From Neelides folsomi (lineage: Eukaryota > Arthropoda > Collembola > Neelipleona > Neelidae), in the NCBI GenBank assembly GCA_034687125.1, contig JAQGBZ010000105.1:62001-126000 (forward strand): DNA of 64,000 nt, in the 5' to 3' direction. Position 1 is the first letter of the stretch. The number at the start of each line of letters is the position of its first letter. A model generated the notes under the pieces. That model saw nothing but the letters and a program-made list of their open reading frames with translations, did no database searches and was not told where the DNA came from. Shown in pieces: positions 1 to 14,800 of the stretch. The translations under genes were made by a program, and so were the position numbers.

Positions 1-3000
1 TGTAAACAGTAAATGAATATCCATTTAGACAAACTTAGACCTTGAGTATGATTAATGTTTCATTCTTATATTGCAATCTTTGGGAAATGGTAGGTGTGGG
101 ACAGAATGGTATTTTTTCTTGTAAGTAATTTACCTTAAGGATCTCCTTGCAGGAACGTCCTATTAATTCCACGTCCAAGACGTGAAAATTAAAGGGAGAT
201 TGAAGGAGAAGAAAAGGAAACGCGGTATAAATAAAGCTCTTTTTCTACCTAGCCTCGGAATAGATTAAAGGAAGCTCTCAGTGCAGTGTCGGATATTCAG
301 TAGCACCGAGACGTTGGTTAATGTATCGCTTTTTCTCTCCTCTTCTTCGTCATTATACGATCATCAAGGGAGGAGGTTGAGAGATGAAGGGGAGAGATCG
401 TGGAAATTTGGATCTATTATCCCCTTCTCGGGATAGGCCCAGAATGAATGCACATTTCCGCCGGTGGTTATACGGTGGTCGCTTCCTCCCTGTCCGACCA
501 TCTGAAACCTATTTGTCTGTCTTCGGATCACTTCGTTTCTCCTTCCAGGAGGATTTGGGATTTTCAATCTTTTACACACAGGTATCATGGTTGGATCGAA
601 ATTCTGCTGCTTCTCAAAGTTCTTCTATTTTCTCAAGTCCTCCTTTGTCCCATGCTTAATTTTAATCCTTCATATAACTCATTCTCCTTTTAAGATAATA
701 GAATTACTTCCTCGCCACGTGTGGGGATATTGAGGGAAAATCATTCAATAGGGCCAATTCCAACCCAGACCATTTCCAAAGAAGCAAATCAAATGAAGCC
801 GCTTGGTCCGAGTGAATTCGCGGTCTCGGGAGAGAAATTTGCATTTTGATAATCGTATTAGTGGAGAGGGAGGTTCGGGCCATTCGGGCCGACGGGTGAA
901 GAATGAGGAGGAGAGAATGCAATTTAGTGTTCCTGGTAGCGGCGGGCGCGGAAGCGGCTCGGTTCTCCTCCGACTGAATCCGCTAAGTGGATGCGGGTAG
1001 AAATATTGAAAAGATTCTTCATTCAGCCTTTCCCTTCATTGTGCAGGGGAGGGGGAAAAGGAATGAGGAATTCCTGGGCCTTTTTGCATTCTTCCGAGTC
1101 CGGGCGGCGATGGGGGAGAGCGAGTCGATCATATCCCATTTGGTATCATTCATCCTCCCGCCACCGTCTACGGATTTCGGTTCATGAAGGAGGATAATAA
1201 GGCGTTTAGGAACTCCAGGCGCTAATGTGCCCAACTCCCTCGGATTAGGCGGCTGGAGAGTAAAATCGGGTCTGAGTCTTCCGAGCATAAAAGTATTGTT
1301 AGCTATGGCATATAGGAGAACCAGGGCTTCCCAGTCCCCTGTTTTCCGCCTGGGTGATGTGATAGATTAAAATGGGATAGGAGCTCGGGAGTGCGGGAGC
1401 GAGGGAAAAAACTCTTTCCCTGATTACTCTCCCGGGAGCTTTCTCGGGCCGGTTTGAGCCTCCTTTTCTCCTCACACCTGTCAACTCTCTCGAGTCCGTG
1501 GCGCAGGAGGAAATGAATGACTGACCTCGCCCGGAATAATTGAGCGGAAGCGACGGGAGGAAACCGAAGGTAAAGGCCCTTTTGCTTCGCGCTCAATGAG
1601 GCCGCCGGCTCCCCTTTTCATACCTACTACAATATTCCGCCATACACTCATTCCGCATTTTGTAGATGAGGGATCGATAAGGGTTTGCCCGTTCCCAGTC
1701 CCGGTGTGAGGTGGCTATAGCTGGGAGATATCTACGTATAACATAGCCTTATTCCCACGTCTACATACATTCCCTGTGTGCAATAATGGATTTTGGCCGG
1801 GGAGCTCCCGTGGCCTGGCGATTTCATTCCTCTCGCGCTTACGGCCGCTGGGCCTTCCGGACGACGGCTCCAACGGCGGGGGAAGCTTTCCATTTAGTGG
1901 GCCTTTGGGACGACGGGGCAGCGAGGGAAGTGAATCTTTCGAGCATTAGGGGCCTGACGGTGTGTGCGGAGAGGAAGCCAAAGATTTCCAGCCAGGGGAA
2001 CCATGTGGAACAGCTCGTCCCCTCGACGGTGTAATGGAACCCAGAAATCCCACTATCATTATATATCCATTTTGAAGTTGGGAGGCCCGAGGGAGTCCCG
2101 GGCCCTTCCGCTCCAAACTACCAAAGAAGCCTCTGAGGGAGTGAGATGGATCGGTGACATTTTCCACTGTCCCCTCTGCCCCCATACACCAAAACCTCCT
2201 TATGGCCCAACCTCGGAATTATGGTGTAGGGCAAACTGCCAGGCGGGACTCGGCGAACCTACATATTAAACCTTTTTACTCCCAGTCTTTCCATGAGTTC
2301 CATGTCGGGTCTTGGCCAAAAATGCGGGTCTAATACATCCCTTATATGCAAACTTTTCCTCCATACACTTTCTAAGTTGGCAAACGTTTAATTGCGAGCT
2401 TAAAGGCTACAATCTTCATTCTTCAAACGGTGTACATGTTCAACTCCATGACACGAAGCATAAATTTGAATCTGCTATCTATATAAAAATCATTAAAATG
2501 TTAAATACAATATATAAAAAATAATTCGGTTCTACATTTTATCAATATTTGTAAGAAAATGAATGAATGATAAAAGTAGGAATTTTTGTAATTTGGTTGT
2601 TGCACTTTGAGTTCAATTACTTCCTCCATACAGGAGCGTAGTTGTGAAATATAAAATTGGAGGAATACGAGTTGGGTCATAGTTGGCAGACGAGGGAGGG
2701 TGGACTAATTGGGGAACGGCGGCTGCTCTCGAGACTCATCAACCACTCAACTTCCTCGCGAAAATGCCCATTTTTCTGGGGAGGAAGATTACGGCCGGGG
2801 CCCTCTGGTTCATTACCGTGGCGGGCTATGGGGTTCCCAAGGGCAGACTCTCGACTCAATGGGCTTGCTGCTGACTCACGCCTCCCCTTCTTTTTTCCAA
2901 CACTGAGGCTCTCAAGGTGGCGGATTCAATGGAAATTTCTTGCTTGGGAAAAACCAAACCCGTCCTGGTTTTTATTATTCGATGGGGCGAGGTGGAACTG

Positions 3001-5838
3001 GATGGTGGAATTAGCTGGGAGAGCTGCTGCAATCGCCTACCCGGATTTCACTACCGGGAACTCTCCCACTAACCTACCGCATAAAACTTGAGATTTATTT
3101 CTTTCCTCTCAGGAGCTAATTCTCTCGTCCTCCTTTCCTCTCCGGCGTAACCGGAATTTATCTCTCCTTTTCTATTAAGTAATTGAGAGAGAGTGGGGGA
3201 ATGCGTCGGAGGGATGAAAGTGGAAATATATGGCAAAACGGCCCTATGGATCGGTGTGTTCCTTCAACTGGGCTCATTAAAGTCTTTCTTAACAGAGTGA
3301 TCATCTTCGTCCCGACTTGAGAAGGGGCCATCAATTGAAGTCGTGAATGTTGGATGAATGGTCTCAATGGCTCTGTTGAGGTTCGGCAATGAAGGGACTC
3401 CTCTTTACTACAATCAGTCCCATTGCATATACTTATTTCCTAATACTATTCCATTTCCACGATTTTCATTCACTTTTCCCTTTTACCAACTTATGAATGC
3501 AAGACTTGGTTCCTGCAGTTCATTGTGTACACAATCGAATAGTAAATAGACATTTGGGACTATTCTTTACAACCATTCCTGACTTTTAAATCTTTTAAAA
3601 ACGAATAGAAAAATGAACTTTATATATGAATGAATACAATGTGTTTAAAATATAAAAATGCTCACAAAATTCATCATATATACTTAATATTGTATACATC
3701 ATATGCATCATACAAAATATTTATTATGTAGATGAACATGTATTTGATATACATATTTGATATAAAAATACAAGCTGGTGGTTTATTTATTTCCCTTATG
3801 AAGTGTTACGACAGTCCCGATGGGCATCTCACTGGCTGCTTCGAATCACGGAGAGAATCGAACCTATTCCATTCATACTTCTCATAAGTTTTGGTTTTCT
3901 AGGGAGCTATAAAGAGGCCGGATAAGTATTCCCTCCTCTCTCATATTCTATACACTCTCACTTCCATCCGATTCTTTCCATTTCCATTTCTCCACCTGTT
4001 GAATTCCTCTCTCTTTTCACTCTAAATCCTCTCTATATAAATAAATACCATGGACCAACTTTACTAATGCCTTTATGATGGACCCCCTTTTCACTTACCC
4101 TTGACAAGTTGATTTTACAATCGTTTTAAAATAAATACTAAACTCTTATCATTTATCATCTTTATCCTTATATTTAAATATCGATTTTAATTATTAACTT
4201 AAATAATTTCTTTTTAAATTGTTATAATATTTATTTAAACAAATACATTTCTTTATATTATGTATTTTATGTTAAATAATATCAATGTAGGAACAAAAGT
4301 GAGAAATTGAAAGTATTTCTTAGAAATATTTGCATTTAAAATATACATGGTACATGTGTGTATAACCAAATTTATCTCGTCAAAAGCAGCGGATGTAATA
4401 TAAAGTATAGAGATAAAAATGTTACAAGTCTAGCACCTTTACTCTAACCTCACCATCACTGGCTCCAGAACTGCAAATAAACTGAATGTGAGTGGTGCAA
4501 GCAGAAGCGCTTCACTTTGGGTGAGAGAGGAAAAGGGCAAAGTGAGGCGATAATTCTTCGTCTGCGTTCAACCCCATATGTTCTCCCGTCCTGCCCGTTT
4601 TTTGATCTCTTGGAGCCGGAGAGAGGCCAAATGCCTTGGATCAACACTCGTTACCGGCTTTTATGAAAAGGAGCAGTTGCAAATGAGGAAGGCGAGGTGG
4701 CCGCTAATCACCTCCATCCACCTCATCCATCATCACACTCCTATAACTTCTCTCAATCCCAACTGGATTTCTGAGACGAAAATGAAGAGTAAATTATACT
4801 CTCTCACTCTCTCGGCTCCCCCAATCATTTCGGCCTAAAACCATCGACCGCAACTCGGCTCCAACCAAATCCACTTCTCAATCACAATTCCTGGACCAAT
4901 TTGTTCATTTTTTATCAAATTAACTTCTTCCAATGATTGAGGAGAACATCATGATACATGATACCCATTTGAATCACTTTCTCAATCCTGCATTCTTCTT
5001 CACAAAAATTACTCCATAATCCCAACACTGACTTTTCTCTTCAATTTTTATATTCTACATAATCCACTGATCACACTGATCAGTATTCAAATCACAGAAA
5101 ATCCTAAATTTTTAAAAAAGCGAAACTTTAATTATTAATTATTTAATACCTTTAATTAAAACAAGGTTAATTATATATTTAATTATGCAATTAAATTATG
5201 TTGGTAATCTTCTAGTGGAGGTATTGCATAAATACATTCGGAGAAACAGAATAAGGAATAGGAAAATTCCCTCCTTTATAGTTCTCATTTTGTTTTATCC
5301 ACCATCTACCATGTTGGTGGAACGTCGAAAGATCTCATGGAGAAACGAAGGGGAAAGCATTCACAATATCCAACTTCAAAAACTTGTACAAAGATGGCTC
5401 TTGGCTCGAATCTCTCATTCAACGCAATGTATTGTATTGGAACTTTCTCCCTTTTGCAATTCGCCGTTTTCTTCTTTTTCTTTGTTTAAATTTCAATTCA
5501 TAAAATCATAATTATCCATTTAAAAAATTAATGAAAGATTTCTAAATATTTAAAATACTCATTAAAAATATCCCCCAACATTGCACATTAATTAAAGTAA
5601 GTTATAAATTAAGAATTTAATAGAATTAAAGACATGTATTGAACTTTTCGTAAACTATAAAAAGAAAATAGAAAGAATCATTTTCACTGTTCATAAATTA
5701 GGAAGAAAATCATTTTCACATTTTGGTCATGTTAATACATAAATCGACTTCAAATAATTATTTAATGTGGAGGTATAAGATATATGTGGTCAGTATTTGA
5801 TATTTGTGTTCTAATTGTGTAATTTGTATTTATTTCAG
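1..5838. other. Probable NOL4 upstream intron; no gene seen
   Basis: No supportable exon lies here, and the NOL4 N-terminal block is absent. GC-rich stretches full of purine-run and pyrimidine-run words (about 370-2280, 2640-3400, 4440-4860) alternate with AT-rich valleys (2280-2640, 3550-4440, 5040-5800). Open frames of up to 144 codons occur on both strands and overlap each other; none resembles a known protein, and they are expected in DNA of this composition. A TATA-like GGTATAAATAAAG occurs near 222-234 without a convincing initiator at the right distance. The call as intron is an inference from the missing 5' exons of NOL4. Confidence 0.6.
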
Positions 5839-8800
5839 GACGGGAATGGAGTTGAGAAGTCTCAATATAAAAGAGTCGCCGTTGTCGAGCGCTTCTTTGA
5901 CATAATCTACACTGTCCATGTCGAGACTGAGGCAAAGAACGGAAAGCACGCTGGCCAGAAGCGGACTTATCGAGCGGTGAGGAACCTACTTCCAACCTTC
6001 ATTATTGGATTTTGTGGATGGTGGCGGCAGTAACACACGACATACTCATGAGGGCCATTTTATTGAAGAGCCTCGCGGGCTCAATGCCGTCCTTCATTAC
6101 ATTACATACATACGCATACATCCGACATACTTACGAACTTACATAATGCGACCCTTATCATACAAGAGCCCTATACCTATAATAATCTTAACAATTAATC
6201 TATCCTTCTCCGACATATCCTTCAGGTATGCTGAGGCACAAAATTCCCATCATTTCCAATCAACTATCTCCCAATACTCAAATGCATGATATCTTTTCTC
6301 CCTAATGAAATATCTCTAGCATTCAATTGAAATGTATTTCATTTTGTTAGAACAATTTTGTTCAGATTAATTACATTTAGTTGAATTGAAACGAAGTAAA
6401 ATATTGTGGGATTTTCAATCTATCCCAAAAATTAATCTACATAAGCCTGGTGAAAACGTGAAGTCGTTGAGAAAAGATTCAATGAGGTAAAGGAGCCTTA
6501 GAGTTCACTTGAGCGTTCCATTCCAGTTTGTCCGTGTAGTTTTTGTTCACAAATTTCCGTTCTAACTACCCATCAGAGAGAAGGTGGGTAATTTCCATAC
6601 ATACATTCCCGGAAGCGGTCCTAATATCTCCTCCCACTCCTCCCCTCATAATTTAAGCTCTGGGGTGGAACACGGGTTTCGGGGAATTGAAAATGTAGGT
6701 GTGGGGGTAGGGAGTTGATGGATGCCGTGAGGGAAGTCATGCATCACTCCCTCAGATGAGCCACTCGAGCCGTTCCATCTCGGGAAGCAAAGAGCATAAA
6801 ATTACGCGTCCATCGGGAGAGCACCAGGGCCATCCCTTTGTACTCTAACCCAATTCAAGGGGAAATTCAGATTTATACCAACCCGGCCCCTTTCCTTCTT
6901 CACTTCATTTCTTTCTCACGGTTTTATAGCTTTTGTGTCGGTATTGCTTAGATTCACTTTGGGTCCTCACGACTTTTCATCGGATCATCGAGTAATTGGG
7001 CTGACGGTGTCGAAGAGAGATCTTTGAAAGGAATGAAGGTGCGAGTGTATTAAAATGGGGAGAAAGGAACTCCTGGTGCTAAGATACCGTGTGAGCTGAG
7101 CGCAGAGTACAAAAATGCACAAGTCATATACTGTACAGCATTGTGAATATTCTGACGAGGGAAGCACAATAGTTTCTGTACATAGGAAGATATGAACATA
7201 AGCATAGACATGTTAACTCGACATCTTTCATCATTCCTCTCTCGGGTCGGTAAATTCGAGCGTAGAAAGAAATTGGGGATTACCCGTACCTTGTTAGCCT
7301 TCATTTCAGAGGAACGAAGAGATGAATATATGGCTCCGACTTGGTTTCTCTCTCTCTCTTCCCTCTTCCTTCCTGGATCAAAAGAGACCCGGAATTTCTA
7401 GGGACGGCCGGGGAATAGGATTTTATTTTGAGGTCGGAAATGGCTTTTGGATATGTTTCATGATTGTATCTGGCATGGTGGGTGTGAGAAGTTGAAAATC
7501 CTAACCCTCACGCGTCCTACTTCCTCTCTTTCTTCCGACGTCTTCCATTCACCGCCCTCATACTTATTGTGTATGAATTAGGACATATTCGGGGTGGAGA
7601 AGTGCCTCTCTAACCAGAGCTGACGAGATGAAAGTTTTGAATAAAACCCTTTTTCCAGATTACTGAGAAGTATGCGTTCCTTCCGCGCGAGGCAGTGACC
7701 AAATTTCTCCTCCAATGCATGGAGTGTCAGAAGCGTGGAAGTCCGCCGGCCGATGCAGGAATTCTTAATAACACCAACAACGGCTTGTCTCACCAACCCC
7801 TTAACAATAATGGAGGAGGGAAGCTCGGAGCTCGAAATTCTCATGGGAAAGGCCAGCCGACCTTCGACCCAAATTTTTCACTCCCATTCACGACGACGTA
7901 CTTGAGGCAGATGAGGCTGAAGAACGAAGCCGCTTCTCCTCCTCAGACCATCGAGGAATCGGCAGAGGAGGAACCATCAATTCCTTCCTCCCACAATGAT
8001 GAGGTAAGCCGTTTTCTTCTCCTTCGCATTTCCATACCGGTACTTCACTTGGTGCTCTCATTATCTAAATGTCTGAGGTCACGTCTCGATCCCACTAAAG
8101 AAAACCATTGAAGGATCATTCACATTTCAATGAATCACTTCATCATATAGAGTTATGGTAATATTCGTACATTTTCGCATTAATTATAAATGAGAGCTCT
8201 GAATCTCAAGAGTTAGGAATTGAAGTGAAGATCTTTACTATCAAAAATCAATGTATGCGTATATGTATGAATGATCGGAATCTCAAAAAGGGTTACCTTA
8301 TACTTTTTATACTCAATCATCATTTTCATCATTTAATAACGTACCAATTTATAGCATTTACACATATGTTGGCATCATTTACTATATTGAATACATGAAT
8401 ATATGATTCAAATGCTGAATACAGGATATTATTATGTTAAAAATTCTCTCCACGGGCATATGACTTTCTATGGTATAATGCATATGCGGGTTTGATGTGA
8501 TGGAGATTTCATCACTCTCATAATGATGCGAGGAGACAAAGGAAGTCGATTTAATGACAATAATTGAATGAGTCTCCCGTCCCCACCCAAAATTTCCGTA
8601 ATGAGCCTCGGTAGGATTTGAATGTGGAACGAGTTTGAGAATTAGTGGGCGAGGAGGGTAGGAGAAAGTGAGTGAATTATGTCCGGGAGACTCCGTCGTG
8701 GAACCGCGACGTGTTATTGAGATTGCCTGAGTAAGATTGATTTGATGGTTCGGGAGGGAAATGGGTCTACCGGCTCCAACTTGCCCTGGTTCACGTAATC

Positions 8801-11800
8801 TTTTCCCTCCTGGACTGAGACACTCTTCCAGCTGCTGGTCTTCTCCTTTCTTCCTCTCTCTCTCATTACGACCTCGCTCCCGAATTTTTCATCCTCTGCC
8901 ATGTCTCGTATATAACTATGGTAGAGGGGGAATTCTTCTCCTCCGGTCACCACGGAACTCCGCTCTCCTTTTAATCTTCTCCGAGGGAGGAACGTCTGGT
9001 GGTTTCCCCGCTCCAATGCAACGTATAGTATGCTCGTCAAAATGATTCGTGTGGGCGGAAGACCCTCGTTCTCTCCCGGGTTCCGGGTTATACCATATTA
9101 CTTCATTCCGAGCGTATATAGGACCCATACAGCGTATGACAACCATTTCCTTCGTATGAGCTGAGGGTCGGTTATATGTAATGGAAGAGGAGAGTTGGGT
9201 TCCTCGGGTAAGAGCGTTCCTCTCATCAGCAAGTCTAGTGGGTTTGAGAATGCCGAGCGCGCCGAGGGACTTTCTGGGATCCAATATACCGACGAGGGGA
9301 GCCGGGTCATAGGACTCTGGCACAGCGGGCACCCGGAGGAGGATTCTACGTTTTGGGAGAAACGGGGAGAAGGTACACGTACTCGTTTCCTGAGCATTCC
9401 TCCTCCCCTTTCGAGGATCCTAATGAACGGGCGGGGTGTAATTCTCTTTCTCGCTCCAGCCACGGAAAGCCCTAAGGAGGACGTTGGAGTTCCTCCGTAT
9501 ATTAGGCGGAGAAAGCAGTTTGTTCGCTATAGCCCCTTACGTAATATCATCTCTTCCAAAAGGGTCTCTTTCTCCACTTTCTCACTCCCTGACTCCTGGA
9601 GAATTCCTTGGCATACTAATGCTCCTAAGGAACTCGGAGATCTCTTCATTCCCAGCTATTCTTTTTGGTTGATTTAAGGAAATTTTCTAATGAGAGAATA
9701 ACTAGTTACTCTCTAGAACAGACCCTGATACGAACTGATAAGGTTTTATGTCGCTTATTCCTATGTGAAAGGCCGGAGGGTGGAGAATGGCGTATGACTA
9801 TACGGGTGACACACTTTGGGGAAGGTATATACTTTGAGCTCAAACTTGGGGATATTTGAGTGAAGGATGGATGATGGGGAAAGGAGTAAGTGAGGAAGCG
9901 TAAGGAGGAATTTTCCGTGGCTAATGCGACTGCAAACAGGGCCGTCCGAGCAAGAGATGGATGGATGGCTCTAAAAATATATGGAAGGAATATCTCCTAA
10001 CGAATAAGTATTATGGGTCGGGGGAGAATAACTTCGTTCGGCTCGAGGCGTCTCCCGAATCCACATGCATTACTTATGGGGGTAAGTGATCTGGTGGGCT
10101 CATTCTTTCCGAGGCTGTTCCAGGACGGAGAATAATAGAGCTGTGAGAGGTTTTCCCTCGGAATCTCATAGTTTGGGAGGTCGGCCCCTCGAGAACATCT
10201 CGCTCAGCGTGACGGCCTCCCTCAAATGAGGAGGATTCCGATTCCGAGATTCTCTTACTGCCGACGTTGCGGTATTGTCCCGACACTCCCGTTTTCCTTC
10301 ATTACTATATATTTTATATGGGCGTAGAGGGAGTATAGGAAAGTTGGTGGGAGTTAGGCCCCGGCTCCTACCTGACAATAACACTCTGCCCGAATCTCCT
10401 TTGCGTGTTCAGATAACTCTCAGTTCTCGTGTCACCGAGGTGAGGGCGAGGGCTCTCGGTTCGCTCCGTATAACTCTTGGCCCTCTTCCTTCCAACCATT
10501 GTTCCCCATATATTAAGTTTCGGATGGTTGAGGCGTATAACTCTGTGTAGTTATATTGGGCTCTTACGTAACGCCCTGTCTTTATAGCCCTGTCCTTTAG
10601 TTATACTTATCACGAAGCCTCGAGTCACAATGCTGTGGAGCAAGAGGGCGAGGGAGGGCCGGCGGAAGTCGCTCGAGTGGAGTCACATACGTACATTCAT
10701 CTCCAAAGTGCGAGAGAGAGAGATATGGAAGGTATAGGGAACATTTCCTTTCCGCCTCTGCACCTCTCCCAGTCAGTCCGTGAGCCAGGAGTATTCTCAG
10801 CAGTATGGTGGACCTTGAGCAGGGAAAGATGATATGGAGGTTGAGCACAATGCTCCTCGTTCCAGGGAATTGGAAAGGCGAGGGAGACGAAAGCCACTTA
10901 CGACCCACGGGGAGAGAATTGCAAAAAATAATTATCGGCGGCAGAGGAGACCTTCCCTGACAAACTAATTTATTGGGCCCCGCATGAAAAGGAGGCGAGG
11001 AGGAAAGTTCGCTCCTCTCGCTTACTATTCAAATACGGTGGATCGGAGGTGGGGAATGGGAAGCCCTATTATTCGCTCGAGGAAAGTCAAATGCGGAGGA
11101 AGAGGGGTGGGGAACATGAAGTTGACATTCTGCCATGCCACACAGTGTTCCGCACGTGGACTCTAGGTATAATCCTCCTTTCCAGACACAATCCACACTC
11201 CCAACTTTACTGTTTCAACAAAAGCTTCATATTTGACCCAAAATATCGAGCCTTGGAATTCATAAGTCAAAAAAGTCATTTTTACGTGTTTAATCTCAAT
11301 ATAAGAACTTATAAGGGATTATAAAATGACATAAATAGTTAAAATATAAGCTCTACATATATTTACTGATATATATTTACTGATATACAGATATTTAATG
11401 GATTGATATAAAAATTTGTAAAATTAACAATGATATAGATTTATTTGTATACAGAACATAATTTACCCATTGTTAAATAACCTATGTAAGGTTAAATAGC
11501 GTTTTGGGGTGAAAGTTGATTTCTCCTTTCAATTCAAAGTTTTGTTCAGTTCTTTGGTAAGTTGAAGTTTTGGGTTGTAGTCTTCTGCGGCTTGGGCATT
11601 AAGGGTCTCAAAATTTTCCTTTTCAACGTGGTGAGAGATTCGTGTGGAAGGGATGGAACGGTTTTTCCTGAAATTGGATACCTGTTGCTAATGCTTGTTG
11701 GCTCCACTCTCCTTTCTCTCTTTCCCGGAGTTGGAGGAGTTCAAAGGTTTTGAAAGTAAAGTATTAGATAGGCCCATTATCTTCTATATATAAACTCAGA

Positions 11801-14800
11801 TGGTTGAGTATATGACTCTCAAGAGAAAGAGGCTTTGGAATTGAGTTGGCCAAGAAGCTCAGCTTCTTTATTTACAAAACAAGAAGTGTGGTCGTATAGG
11901 GATAAATAAGACTACATATGCGTGTGTGCATATATCTCACCATGAAGGAGTAAATGAGATGAGCAGATCTGTGATGAGATGACGTGAGAGAAAAATCACT
12001 TACTCAATTGCAAACTCCTAACCCAATTTTTCTCTCCTGAAGTGTTGGAGAAGTTGAAAGATTATATTGATGCTGCAAAGGTTTAGTAATTCATTTGTTA
12101 GGGAATGGTTCTGCTCTCCGCATGTGATTGAGGAAGTGGAAGAATAGCCGCATGCATAAGAATGAGCTCCTAGCAAGAACCTCTTCCGGCAAATGAGTCC
12201 TCGGGAGAAATTGGATTCGGGGCATTAGGGGCTCGTGGAATGTCCTCCTTCAGGAGACAGCCTAACATTTGTCTCGGAAAGGTAAACAAATGGGAGGAAA
12301 GGAGGTCTGGGCAGCGGAGACCTTCGTGGAGTAATAGGAGAATTCATGTAAATCCACTGGGAAGATTCTCGCCAGCTGCTGACACACACACATACATACA
12401 TACTCGGTCCTTATATACAGGAAAAGTATGGAGCTGAATAGGATTGCAGATTGAAGGGAGAAGGAGACGAAAATTCATTCGGCGGGAGTGGGTAGAAGAA
12501 ACTCGGGTGGAACCTCGTTTTGGCCCTCGGTTGTGGTTCTCGGAAATGGAATTTCCTCTCTCGGTGAAGCCTCCTGAGTTTGGCTCTCAAGTTGAGCCAA
12601 GGCGGCTCTTGTTACTTAAGTTATAAGACTCTCATTTCCTCGTTCCTCTGCAACATTTAGTAGAGACCTGACCGGCCTCGTTCACTCGCGTATATATTCA
12701 TTATATATAGTGATTAGAGTCCCTGTGTTGGTCTCGAGAGGAGGCGAGGAAGTTCCTCCGGGTGAGTGATTGTAAGGTGCTCTCGGCACCAGATCGATCG
12801 AGGATGAGGGGGAACTGAGCGAGAGGATGAGCTTGTGTCCTCAGTCTGTGGGCGTGTGTTGTCTGCTCCCGCCTCTCCACCACACGTCCTTCTCCAAAGT
12901 GCGGAGAAGTGGGGCTTATAGAGACCGGGAGAAAGGAGCAAAAAGTGAGTGAGTGAGGACCGAAACCCTCTCTTGATATACGCCTATAGTGTAAAAAAAG
13001 AGGAATGGATCGGAAGACGAGCTCCAGGCACAGAGCCGACTGAAGCCCTATACTCCTCCGCACACGAACCTCAAACAATCGGGAGGCGAATCTGTTCGTT
13101 CGCCATAGGCCTGACCTCGTTTCCCTCCGTCTAATGATTCATTCCTCACCGGTGGTCCCTTGCGAAAGGAGGAGAATGAGAGCTCCTCCAGGGTCGCAAT
13201 TAAGGGGAACCTCTTTTCCTCCCTCACCCCTTTTCCGGCTCTCCATCAAAGCTCCGATCCAGCTGAGCCCCAATCCTCTATCTCTTTCCTATTACATCCA
13301 CAGAGTCTACTTATAAGGAGCTCGAGAGAGCTCAAGTTTTTTCTTCAGAGCAGCGGCGGCCGTTCTCTTTCTTTATGTTCCGCAGAGAGGAGAACGGGAA
13401 TCCTTTCAAGCCTCACTCGGCTTGAGGCTGCCGTGCCGGCTTGAGAGAAACTCCTCCGTTCATTTGAGAGTCGGATCCGTGAGTGTTGGTCGTAACGAGG
13501 CGGCTGGGGACGGTGGGTCCCTCGTTTTATGTAAAGCTCCTCTCTGCCTCCTCCTTACTATGCTAATGGAAGGGGGCTCTGGTCGGAGTTACATAATCAA
13601 TGAGGGATTGGAATCGAGATGAAAGAGAGCTGGCGGACAGAGAGACGACGAATCTGTTGTTTAAACCACTCTGGACCATACTAGACCGACTGGGCATTAA
13701 ATTTAACGTTAGGCTTCAAAGAGTCGTTTAGCTCCGCTCCTCGGCTCCTCTTTCGTAATCGCGAGGAGAGCGAGACGAAGCCTTGGATTCGCCACTTCAA
13801 TTCTCATCCCTCTCATTTCTATTCTCCCCACCGTTTGAGTCAGGCGAGGCTTCTCGCGAAATTAATGTTTCCCCTCTGCCCTCCCAGGTGTTTCATTCGC
13901 TTCCTAATTCATGCACTGTCTTATCACTCCTACGTTTTCCTATCTCAAAGTACATACGATATGCGACAGAGATATACCTCTTGTAATTTGAACGATGTTC
14001 ATATTCCTACTAATACATATTTTTACATTCATTAACTTTTTTGATTTTACTAGAAGTGTCATATTTTATGCACAATGTCATATCGTAGCTTTTTGTTAAA
14101 CATAACGGAGTGGATATGAAGGAGAAATGCAGAGGAACAAAGATAAGATATACTTGGTTAGCAATAGGGTAGAATTCTCCCACGATCCAGAATTGGATGA
14201 GGGGAGCGAGACGCTCCTCTCCCAGTTTGTATATTCTACTCAAGGACTCTTCGGGTCAGGCTGAGAATAGCATTATGTATTTCAAGAGACAATGGGGGCA
14301 TTGAGGGCTGGAAGCGAGGGAGCAGCGTGGGCGAGGCGAGTAGCCACGGGACTTATCTCTGCATACACTCCTTTTTTTCACATGGTGCGAGAGGTACGAG
14401 GAGTGAGACGAGGAGGGCATGATATAACTATAGTAAAGTAGGGAGTATGTATATCATGCCAAGACATAGGGAGAATTAATGGTAGGAGGAATTCGCAGGG
14501 GCTCACCCAGTGTGTTCCATCCATTTGTCGAAGTCGAGTTCCTTCTTACCAGAAAGACTCATCATCTCGGGTCAGATGAGGGATATACCATGAGATATTG
14601 TGTGAGGAAGCGCAAGTGCCCAGCACTTACACTCAATGCATATGTATGCAATGTATGGCCTGTATAGAGAGAGAGAGAGACTGGCATGAAGGGGATCGGG
14701 TATCGAAACTATTGATTCTCCTCGGAGGCGGCTTTGGTGGACTTTGGCTCCTCGCCTCGTCCTTCTGCTCAGGATATACTCCACTCGTTGTATGAAGTGT

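Noticed and set aside
222-300. TATA-like GGTATAAATAAAG with TCAGT-like initiators downstream, as a possible NOL4 internal promoter
   Set aside because: Spacing to the initiator-like sequences is over 50 bases and no coding first exon follows.
3795-3880. Minus-strand GGTTCGATTCT resembling a tRNA B box
   Set aside because: The T stem does not pair and there is no A box or acceptor stem at the right distance.
9195-9677. 160-codon open frame in the 14.7-kb NOL4 intron, with overlapping 121-138 codon frames on the other strand
   Set aside because: No recognisable motif. In near-50% GC DNA one frame of this length is expected by chance in 15 kb over six frames. No splice or start context, and both strands are open at once.
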